The notes beneath the pieces are model-generated. The model saw only the letters and a list, made by a program, of their open reading frames with translations. It was not told where the DNA came from and made no database searches. The translations under genes and the position numbers were made by a program. This document shows positions 57,082 to 64,000 of a stretch of DNA of 64,000 nt, piece after piece. Position 1 is the stretch's first letter. Every line of letters starts with the position of its first letter. The DNA is from Methylococcales symbiont of Iophon sp. n. MRB-2018 (GTDB lineage: Bacteria > Pseudomonadota > Gammaproteobacteria > Methylococcales > Methylomonadaceae): the NCBI GenBank assembly GCA_003666325.1, contig QPIL01000120.1, positions 1 to 64,000 on the forward strand, written 5' to 3'.

Positions 57082-59703
57082 GTGCATTGCAAATTATTGA
57101 TTGTTATCTTTCTTTTTATATACTCCGGATTAGGTTTTGCTGATAGCGGTGCTTGGAATTGTGAAAAAATAAAAGATCAGGAATGGTCTTGTTCTGTAGA
57201 AGAAAGCAAGGCTACAGAAATACAAAGCGAGGATGCTTTGCCTGTCCAGCCAGAATCTAGCCCTGTAAAAATTCTTGCCCCGCCTGAACCCGTTAAAACC
57301 AAACCTAAGCAACAAGGCGTTTATGTTACTCCACCTGACACCATTGCCAAACGCTCAGGCTGGACTTGCAAGGCTAACGGCGAAAATGGAACCCAGAGTT
57401 GTGGTCTTGCAGGTGTAGACCCTAAAGTAAAAGCCAGAGGCGTGGATGACCTTGGTGCTTATGACGGTTTTTTTGCTTCAGCATTTGACTATAACCAAGA
57501 GCAAGTGTTTGAAACACTGCAAGCACAACTAAAATATGATCCTTGGAAAAGCTGTCTAGCATCTTCAAAAGATAAGTCACAATATATTCCTGGTAAGGAT
57601 CTTCGTGATACCGCACCGATAGATATTAACGCAGACTATTCTGAAGTGTTTGATAAGGAAATTACCAGTTTTTTTGGCAATGTTGAGATTATTCGTGCAG
57701 ACCAAAAAGTGTTATCTGATATGGCTAGCTATGACACCGTATCAGAAACCATAGATGCTCAGGGGCATGTTTATTATAGTGAAGATGAACTTTCTCTTTA
57801 TAGCGACACTGCTTTATTAAACCTGGGGACTGATGAGGCACGTTTAAGAAAAGCAATGTTTATTGCACCCTCTGCACCTCTTCGAGGTAGTGCAGATGTG
57901 GTATATCAAGATAGTAAATTATTATCTCGATATACCAACGCAGCATTTACCAGTTGCCGTCCAGGTAATCAGGACTGGGTTGTCCATGCAGAGCGATTAA
58001 AAATGAATAAAGAGGCGGGGGAGGCTTCAGCAAAAAATGCATGGCTTGAGTTTAAGGGCGTGCCTGTTTTATATACACCGTACATTTACTTTCCTTTGGA
58101 TGATCGTCGAATAACAGGGCTTTTAACCCCTTCTTTTGGTAATGACGAGGACAATGGCTTTGATGCTACCATTCCATATTACTGGAATATAGCACCCAAC
58201 TATGACCTTACCGTTTGGGCACGTTATATGTCTAAACGAGGTGCTATGTTTGGTGGGGACTTTCGTTATTTAACTAAAAAGAATGAAGGCTCATTAGGCT
58301 TAGAGTATCTACCTTATGACTTGATTGAAGACAAACCAAGATATTCTGGGTATTTTCAAGATAAAGCTCGGTATACAGAAAAAATAAGTAGTGATATTGA
58401 CCTCAATTATGTGTCAGATTCTGATTACTTTGATAACCTGAATGATGCCTTGGGTATTGCAACGGATCGCTTTCTTAAAAGTCAAGCTACATTCAATTAC
58501 AATCAACAGGGCATTGCATTTCGTACTCACTTAGAAGGGTATCAAACAATAGATCAAAATGTAATTGATAATAGTAAGCCTTATCTAAAATTACCGCAGG
58601 TCAGTTTAAATCTAAATCATTCTTTTGATAAATGGCCGATTGATTTAGCAATGGATAATGAATATGTTCATTTTTATCGAGACGGAGCTGTGCAAGGTCA
58701 ACGATTTAACCTAAAACCCTCTATAGAATTACCGTTAGAAACAACCAGTGGTTTTATAAAACCAAAAATTTCATTGCAATATACACAATACATATTAGAA
58801 AACCAGATAGAGGGTAAAGCGGATGATATTGCACGGGTGTTACCGATTGTCTCTGTAGATGGTGGATTAACTTTTGAGAAGGACGTTAATTTTGCCAGCT
58901 CAAAGTATTTGCATACCATTGAGCCACGGTTATTTTATCTCTATATTCCTAAGAATAATCAGGATGATACCCCTATTTTTGATACCGCATTAAATGACTT
59001 TAATTTCAGTAGTCTGTTTAGAGAAAACCGTTTTAGTGGGACGGATAGGGTGCAAAATGCAAACCAAATAAGTATGGCACTGACAACTCAATTGATTGAC
59101 GCTGAGACGGGGCAGGATCGGTTAACCTTGAGCCTGGGGAATATCTTTTATTTTACAGATAGAGTCGTTACTTTGAGAGAAAACGATGCAGTAGAAACAA
59201 ACAATTTCTCTAATGTAGTTACAGAATTAAGTGGGCAATTAACGGATCATTTTTCATTTTTTTCAGGTCTACAATGGAGTCCTGATAACAACGATATTGA
59301 GCGTGGTCAAATAGAATTTCGTTACAGAAATCAACCAGAGCAGATTATTAACGTGGGTTATCGATACAGACGTGACCATTTGAATGAAAATAGAGCAATC
59401 AATTTAGCAGATGCGTCAATTCGCTGGCCACTTTATGACGAGTGGTTTGGGGTTGGGCGTTGGCAATATTCGATTGAGGATAATTTAACCACGGAAAGTT
59501 TTCTTGGTCTGGAAAAAGAAAGTTGTTGTTGGCGCTTTCGTATTCTTTGGCGCAGACATACTGAGGATAATAATTCTGCATCTGAACATGAAACCAGTCA
59601 CGGTGTTTTTGTACAGTTAGAACTTAAAGGACTCGCCAGTTTTGGTGATACAGTCGATGATTTTCTTGAAAAGAACTTAAAAGGTTATTTGCGACCAAAA
59701 TAA
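57082..59703 (+). CDS. lptD: LPS-assembly protein LptD
   Basis: 873-residue outer-membrane barrel that inserts lipopolysaccharide together with LptE. Signal peptide to GFA (about residue 20), OstA-like domain (about 185-330: DINADYSEVFDKEITSFFGN through LNLGTDEARLRKA), then the barrel with WLEFKGVPVLYTPYIYFPLDDRR. The adjacent Cys pair SCCWRF near residue 815 is the disulfide partner typical of LptD. The start is GTG; no ATG is close. Two bases before the surA frame, giving lptD-surA. Confidence 0.97.
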   Translation: MHCKLLIVIFLFIYSGLGFADSGAWNCEKIKDQEWSCSVEESKATEIQSEDALPVQPESSPVKILAPPEPVKTKPKQQGVYVTPPDTIAKRSGWTCKANGENGTQSCGLAGVDPKVKARGVDDLGAYDGFFASAFDYNQEQVFETLQAQLKYDPWKSCLASSKDKSQYIPGKDLRDTAPIDINADYSEVFDKEITSFFGNVEIIRADQKVLSDMASYDTVSETIDAQGHVYYSEDELSLYSDTALLNLGTDEARLRKAMFIAPSAPLRGSADVVYQDSKLLSRYTNAAFTSCRPGNQDWVVHAERLKMNKEAGEASAKNAWLEFKGVPVLYTPYIYFPLDDRRITGLLTPSFGNDEDNGFDATIPYYWNIAPNYDLTVWARYMSKRGAMFGGDFRYLTKKNEGSLGLEYLPYDLIEDKPRYSGYFQDKARYTEKISSDIDLNYVSDSDYFDNLNDALGIATDRFLKSQATFNYNQQGIAFRTHLEGYQTIDQNVIDNSKPYLKLPQVSLNLNHSFDKWPIDLAMDNEYVHFYRDGAVQGQRFNLKPSIELPLETTSGFIKPKISLQYTQYILENQIEGKADDIARVLPIVSVDGGLTFEKDVNFASSKYLHTIEPRLFYLYIPKNNQDDTPIFDTALNDFNFSSLFRENRFSGTDRVQNANQISMALTTQLIDAETGQDRLTLSLGNIFYFTDRVVTLRENDAVETNNFSNVVTELSGQLTDHFSFFSGLQWSPDNNDIERGQIEFRYRNQPEQIINVGYRYRRDHLNENRAINLADASIRWPLYDEWFGVGRWQYSIEDNLTTESFLGLEKESCCWRFRILWRRHTEDNNSASEHETSHGVFVQLELKGLASFGDTVDDFLEKNLKGYLRPK

Positions 59704-59719
59704 GGTGGGAGTTGAGTTA

Positions 59720-61021
59720 ATGAAGTATAGATATAAAAAGCTGACTGTTTTTTTGGGATTAATACTGCTCACTTTAATGAGCACTTTAACTGTACATGCA
59801 GAACTTCTGGATCGCATAGTTGCAGTCGTAGAAAATGATGTTGTTTTAGACAGAGAGTTAACAGAGGAAGTATATAGCGTTGTTAGCAACCTTCAAGCTA
59901 ATAATGTGACAATACCCCCTACTATTATCCTTAGAAAACAAGTGCTGGAACGTTTGATATTGGATAAATTACAAAGACAATTTGCTGCAAAGTCTGGCAT
60001 TAAAGTCAGTGATTCCATGTTAAACAATGCAATTACTGGTATTGCCAAAAAAAACAACTTAACAATAAATAAGTTTAGAGAAGAGCTGAAAAATGAGGGG
60101 ATAAGTTTTAAGGACTTTGAAGAAAACATTCGTAATGAAATAATTATTAATCAATTAAGGACTCGGGAAATTAGTTCTAGGATAAGGGTGACCGAAAGAG
60201 AAGTTGGTCATTACGTGGAAACACAGGGTGACATTGGAAAAACTAATGTTCAATATCATATAGGGCATATCTTAATAGCCATCCCTGATGCACCCTCTCC
60301 ATCCATTATTCAGGAAGCGAAAAATAAGGCAAAAGCTGTGCTGGCTGATTTGCAAAAAGGTACTGATTTTGAACAAATAGCAGCCTCTGTTTCTTCTGCT
60401 GCAAATGCTTTGAAAGGAGGAAGTCTGGGCTGGAGAACAATAGATGAAATACCGGTTCTCTTTGTTGATTCTGTCTTCAAGTTGAAGGAAGGTGAGGTAG
60501 CCAAGTTAATTAGAAGTCCAAGTGGTTTTCATATTATCAAGTTATTTGGGTTAAAAGGTGTTGATAAACACATGGTGACCAAAACTAAAGGACGGCATAT
60601 TCTTATTAAGACAAATGAACTGATTAATGATGAGAAAGCAAGAAAAAGATTGCTAAACTTAAAAACAAGGATTCTGGATGGAGATGATTTTTCAACTTTA
60701 GCCAGATCTAATTCTGATGATAAAAGTTCAGCTATTAATGGTGGGGATTTGGGCTGGGTCGGGCCGGGATATCTTGTTCCTCCTTTCGAATTAGCGATGA
60801 ATAAATTAGCCATCAATGAAATCAGTGATCCTGTTCAAACACAGTTTGGCTGGCATATTATTCAGGTTTTAGAAAGAGAAGAAAAAGATAATAGTGACGA
60901 GTTTAAAAAAACGCAGGCGAAAAAGGTGATTAGGAAACGTAAGATAGAAGAAGAAACTGAATTATGGTTGCGTAGATTAAGAGACGAAGCATTTGTCAAA
61001 ATTAACACGGATAGATTATAG
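59720..61021 (+). CDS. surA: Periplasmic chaperone / peptidyl-prolyl isomerase SurA
   Basis: 433 residues from the ATG at 59720, with GGGAG upstream; a GTG at 59705 is also in frame. Signal peptide ends VHA; then LLDRIVAVVENDVVLDRELTEEV, the N-terminal chaperone domain, and two parvulin domains (YHIGHILIAIPDAPSPSIIQEA and TKGRHILIKTNELINDEKARKR), each with GGxLGW. Helps fold LptD and other outer-membrane proteins; lptD is its neighbour. Confidence 0.97.
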   Translation: MKYRYKKLTVFLGLILLTLMSTLTVHAELLDRIVAVVENDVVLDRELTEEVYSVVSNLQANNVTIPPTIILRKQVLERLILDKLQRQFAAKSGIKVSDSMLNNAITGIAKKNNLTINKFREELKNEGISFKDFEENIRNEIIINQLRTREISSRIRVTEREVGHYVETQGDIGKTNVQYHIGHILIAIPDAPSPSIIQEAKNKAKAVLADLQKGTDFEQIAASVSSAANALKGGSLGWRTIDEIPVLFVDSVFKLKEGEVAKLIRSPSGFHIIKLFGLKGVDKHMVTKTKGRHILIKTNELINDEKARKRLLNLKTRILDGDDFSTLARSNSDDKSSAINGGDLGWVGPGYLVPPFELAMNKLAINEISDPVQTQFGWHIIQVLEREEKDNSDEFKKTQAKKVIRKRKIEEETELWLRRLRDEAFVKINTDRL

Positions 61022-61065
61022 CCTCATCCATAGTTAGTTTACATCATACAAACAGCAAGGAAGTC

Positions 61066-61539
61066 GTGTTAAAAAATAGTTTAGAGGTTCTGTTAGCAAA
61101 GCAAGATTTGAAGCAGCATCAAGCGTTTATTTTAAGCCTGTCTGAGCAGCTAGGTGTAAGCGTGTTAGAAAGTGCCGCCGCACTGCTTTATCACCATAAA
61201 ATCGCCCCTACTTTTTATGCTAATGATTGGCAACGGGGAAAGAAAAACAACCTTGAGCTAGCTCTTGTGCCTTCAAAGGTAAAACTGGTTAGATACCGTT
61301 TGGCAGTGGGGCAGAAACATCAGGTTTTAGCGGAAGAAATAAAGAATATTTTAGTGGATATAGCAGGTGTGGAAAAAAACCAGATTGGCAAGTTGGATAT
61401 TAGAAATCATTACACCTTAGTCGATTTGCCTTATGGAATGCCAGCAGATATATTTCAGTTATTATCTGAAACAGAAATAAACAATAAAAAACTAAATATT
61501 AAGCGGACTAAACAGTATGGGAAACATAATAATCAATAA
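61066..61539 (+). CDS. Free-standing DbpA-type RNA-binding domain protein
   Basis: 157 residues. The C-terminal half (about 70-145) carries VRYRLAVGQKHQVLAEEIKN, NQIGKLDIRNHYTLVDLPYG and NNKKLNIKRTK, the RNA-binding domain found at the end of DEAD-box helicases DbpA and DeaD. The N-terminal half is helical (EVLLAKQDLKQHQAFILSL...ESAAALLYHH) and resembles the helicase segment just before that domain. No helicase motifs exist upstream. The start is GTG behind AAGGAAG. In E. coli surA is followed by pdxA, which is missing here. Confidence 0.8.
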   Translation: MLKNSLEVLLAKQDLKQHQAFILSLSEQLGVSVLESAAALLYHHKIAPTFYANDWQRGKKNNLELALVPSKVKLVRYRLAVGQKHQVLAEEIKNILVDIAGVEKNQIGKLDIRNHYTLVDLPYGMPADIFQLLSETEINNKKLNIKRTKQYGKHNNQ

Positions 61540-61730
61540 AAAAAGTATTCAAATTCTTGAATACAGCAAACACCCCTAAACCTATTCAAATACTGTTTAC
61601 ACTTATTTTTTTACATTGACGAATGCAGAATCAATGCAATTAATCCGTAGTCGTGACTGTGTGGAGTATAGAGTTTAAGAGCCAAGAAAGAATGACTTGA
61701 TGCAGTCAGCCCTGAATTTTTATTTTTAAA

Positions 61731-62900
61731 ATGAATATAGAATATATTGACAAACCTGCACAATTAAATGATTTGTGTAAAAGAATTCAAAGCCAATCTT
61801 GGATAGCTCTTGATACCGAATTTTTAAGAGAAAAAACCTACTATCCTATTTTTTGTTTATTGCAGATTGCTACACCTGAATGGGTGGTTTGTGTTGACCC
61901 TATTGCCTTGCCTGAATTATCCGAGTTATTTGAAGCGATCAATAACCCGAAAATAACTAAAGTATTACACGCATGTAGACAGGATCTTGAAATTTTTTAT
62001 AAAATTACGGGAAAGGTCTCAGCTCCCGTATTTGACACTCAGATTGCCGCACCATTACTAGGCTTTCAGGAGAATCTGGGTTATGCCGTGTTGGTTTCAA
62101 GTTTTCTCAATGTTAATTTACCTAAAGCATATACTCGCACTGACTGGAGTGTTCGACCTCTGAGTCAGGCACAGATCCAATATGCAGCTGATGATGTGAT
62201 TTATCTTTGTAAAATTTATAGCATTATGTGTGAACAACTTGAGGAAAGAGGGCGTTTAAATTGGCTGGAAAATGATTTTGAATTATTAACAGATACTGAA
62301 TTGTATCAATTGTCGCCGATTAATGCATGGCTAAAAATAAAGGGAAAAAATAATCTGACTGGAAAACAACTCTCAATTGTACAAGTATTGGCGCAATGGA
62401 GAGAGCAGACAGCACAGCAAGAAAATAGACCTAAGAACTGGCTGATTAGGGATGATTTATTACTGGAGTTAGCTAAATTAAGACCAGGCACAGTGGCTGA
62501 TTTAATTAAAGTACGAGGTATGAGCGAGCAAATAGTACGACGTTATGGCAAAACTATCTGTCAGTTGATTGAGAAAGCAAAAAATAAACTGCCTATAGCG
62601 CTCAACAATACAAGAAAATCGGTTAAAAAAACGCAGGCACAGGAAGCCGTTTTAGATCTGCTAACAGCAATTGTCAGGATTAGAGCGGATGAAAACTCAA
62701 TCAATCCAGCTATACTGGCGAGTAGAAAAAGCCTTGAGAAATTGCTGTTTGAAGAAGACGGTAATTCTTTATTGTGTGGTTGGCGTTATAGTATGGTGGG
62801 ACAAGAGCTGCAAGGGGTAATGAAGGGTCAATATAAAGTGACTGTCGATAAGGGCAGTGTTGTTTTATCCGACCATCTTAAAGTGAATACGGTTGAATGA
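61731..62900 (+). CDS. rnd: Ribonuclease D
   Basis: 389 residues; 3'-5' exoribonuclease of tRNA maturation. The DEDDy catalytic residues are in IALDTEFLREKTYYP, VLHACRQDLEIFYK, and YAADDVIYLCKIY; HRDC domains follow from about residue 205 (VLAQWREQTAQQENRPKNWL). Its promoter is probably within 61540-61730, which holds a GTATTCAA/TTGAATAC hairpin. Confidence 0.95.
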   Translation: MNIEYIDKPAQLNDLCKRIQSQSWIALDTEFLREKTYYPIFCLLQIATPEWVVCVDPIALPELSELFEAINNPKITKVLHACRQDLEIFYKITGKVSAPVFDTQIAAPLLGFQENLGYAVLVSSFLNVNLPKAYTRTDWSVRPLSQAQIQYAADDVIYLCKIYSIMCEQLEERGRLNWLENDFELLTDTELYQLSPINAWLKIKGKNNLTGKQLSIVQVLAQWREQTAQQENRPKNWLIRDDLLLELAKLRPGTVADLIKVRGMSEQIVRRYGKTICQLIEKAKNKLPIALNNTRKSVKKTQAQEAVLDLLTAIVRIRADENSINPAILASRKSLEKLLFEEDGNSLLCGWRYSMVGQELQGVMKGQYKVTVDKGSVVLSDHLKVNTVE

Positions 62901-62909
62901 TTGCATTGT

Positions 62910-63004
62910 AGCCTAGCTCCCATTATGAGTGGCTATATGTCAAGTTAGGCAACATTTTATGCAACGCAGAAGATGGCAAAAAAGACCCGTAAAAATGTTA
63001 AATT
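62910..63004. repeat. Partial copy of the TTAAATTA palindromic family
   Basis: GTTAGGCAACATTTTATGCAACGCAGAAG then ACCCGTAAAAATGTTAAATTA: same right half as 53659-53820. Confidence 0.65.
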
Positions 63005-63067
63005 ACAGCATATTCAAAAAACAACTAAACCAAACAACTCCAGTCTCTACTGCATAAACTCTAAAAA

Positions 63068-63661
63068 CCCATCCTTATCTAGCCAACCCTTAAAAACACA
63101 ACAACCCTCTGATTTATAACAATAAATTAAACAAAAACTATAGAAAAAACAAGCAGTATTTGGTAAAATAACAGCTATTTCTTGGTCGTTTTTCTGATAA
63201 AAACATACTAATAAAACCAACCCAAACACAGAGTAACTAAAGCTCTTTCATTCAGAGTTATTTGTTGAATAGGATATAAGATCCGCCTCACTCCCTCCGT
63301 CATTCCTGCATGTTCTAAGCAGGAAATCCAGGTGTTTAAAACTAGATTCCCGATAACAGACTTCGGGAATGACGTGGTAACAGAAGTTCCAGTTACTTTA
63401 GTCCTGAGTCCTGAGTCTTTAGTCTTTAGATCCGTAGGGTGCGTTCCACGCACCTAATCAAAAATCAAGGAGTCCTGAGTCTTTAGTCTTTAGATCCGTA
63501 GGGTGCGTTCCACGCACCAGATCCATAGGGTACGTTCCACGCACCAGAACTAATCAAAAATCAAGAGATCCCTAGTCTTTAGTCTTTAGTCTTTAGTCTT
63601 TAGTCTTTAGTCTTTAGTCTTTCGTCTTTCGTCTTTAGTCTTTAGTCTTTCGTCTTGAGTC
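63068..63661. repeat. Full dispersed element, hairpin repeats and long heptamer array
   Basis: 63068-63400 is a full copy of the dispersed element with its small frame broken into two overlapping pieces (63047-63229 and 63208-63453, minus). Next come three GGTGCGTTCCACGCACC-type hairpins (about 63438, 63505 and 63530) separated by the AATCAAAAATCAA linker. Finally 63571-63661 is a heptamer array with TTAGTCT units and some TTCGTCT variants. Confidence 0.9.
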
Positions 63662-63669
63662 CTTGTATA

Positions 63670-63805
63670 GTGAAAGCGGCTTTTTGATAAAAAAGGTTTG
63701 TTGAACCCAAGAAAAGCAGTGCCAACATTAAATCGTTGTGCAGAATTTGGAGCGATGTATGTGCATCAAGGTACTGTTAAATCTACAGAAATAGAGCGGG
63801 TTTAA
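63670..63805 (+). pseudogene. glcD: glcD-type FAD-linked oxidase, 3' remnant
   Basis: The last about 45 codons read GLLNPRKAVPTLNRCAEFGA and MYVHQGTV, the characteristic C-terminus of glycolate oxidase subunit GlcD. Its beginning, VKAAF in another frame, joins only if one T is removed from the five-T run at 63681-63685. The rest of the gene is missing: the heptamer array ends at 63661. Thus both a truncation and a frameshift. Confidence 0.75.
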
Positions 63806-63999
63806 AATAATAAAAGAGTGAGTCCATACGCACCCAGGTAAGTCATCATAAAATAAAAAAAAGAAAGGGTTAAACTTGCTACAAGGTTGACAGCAATTAC
63901 TTTTTTAATGATGAAAGTAATAAGGATAAAATCCCATAGGATCAATGCGGCCATAAAACAATAGCTGATTATACTGTCACTGGCGGCAAGCCAAGTTAG
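63802..63999 (-). CDS. Membrane protein, C-terminal part only
   Basis: 65 codons enter from the window edge and end with TAA at 63802, four bases into the glcD remnant end. Strongly hydrophobic: SYCFMAALILWDFILITFII and SLTLSFFYFMMTYLGAYGL suggest at least two helices. Too short to identify. Confidence 0.55.
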   Translation of the reverse strand, partial: LTWLAASDSIISYCFMAALILWDFILITFIIKKVIAVNLVASLTLSFFYFMMTYLGAYGLTLLLF

Positions 64000-64000
64000 A

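Overview
The window looks like a chromosomal segment of an AT-rich gammaproteobacterium, most plausibly a methanotroph or methylotroph of the Methylococcales type. Pointers are a PQQ cofactor cluster (pqqA, pqqB, pqqC), a pyrophosphate-dependent phosphofructokinase close to a K+-dependent-type membrane pyrophosphatase, an HvfA-like copper-related RiPP precursor, an APS-type sulfate reductase, and gammaproteobacterial housekeeping order (fMet tRNA-rimP-nusA-infB-rbfA, rpsO-pnp, nrdR-ribD-ribE-ribBA, ribH-nusB-thiL-pgpA, lptD-surA, nagZ-hpt-mtnP). The organism call is inference; no rRNA or methane monooxygenase gene is present.

Layout. 1-5.7 kb: IS30 transposase remnant, trpS, a PilZ-like protein, a QueD-like enzyme, a minus-strand tatT-dctP-yaaA run, and a small membrane protein with a hairpin leader. 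5.8-7.2 kb: repeat-rich DNA around an orphan hvfA. 7.2-12.6 kb: recQ (N-terminal frameshift), gshA-cysH, greA. 13-24.9 kb: ilvB-ilvN-ilvC, pfp, pssA, hppA flanked by inverted repeats, a DUF2797 gene, ggt. 25-37.6 kb: sfp-type transferase, a family-5-like uracil-DNA glycosylase, then long minus-strand translation/RNA and riboflavin/thiamine runs. 38-43 kb: argC inserted between the two halves of the usual nrdR-rib-nusB-thiL gene set. 43.7-50.8 kb: pqqABC, folA, apaH-apaG, mpl and small uncharacterised genes. 51-63 kb: mtnP-hpt-nagZ, a polytopic histidine-rich membrane protein, murU-amgK divergent from lptD-surA, a free-standing DbpA-type RNA-binding domain, rnd. The end holds a repeat block, a glcD 3' remnant and the C-terminus of an unknown membrane protein.

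How the genes work together. Mpl, NagZ, AmgK and MurU form most of a peptidoglycan-recycling route. GshA, CysH and Ggt cover sulfur reduction and glutathione. IlvBNC and ArgC serve amino-acid synthesis. RibD, RibE, RibBA and RibH make riboflavin. PPi-PFK and HppA share pyrophosphate as energy currency.

The most unusual feature is the density of non-coding repeats: heptanucleotide tandem arrays of the type (T/G)AGTC(T/C)T at about nine sites, often directly at gene 3' ends; a dispersed element of about 340 bp with decaying copies of a small membrane-protein frame; at least three palindromic MITE-like families, one of which supplies the last residues of the sfp-type gene; GGTGCGT/ACGCACC hairpins; and a 130-bp inverted pair around hppA. 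Several gene remnants (recQ N-terminus, glcD 3' end, an outer-membrane-protein tail, IS30) sit at or near these repeats, which suggests a genome under active repeat-driven rearrangement.
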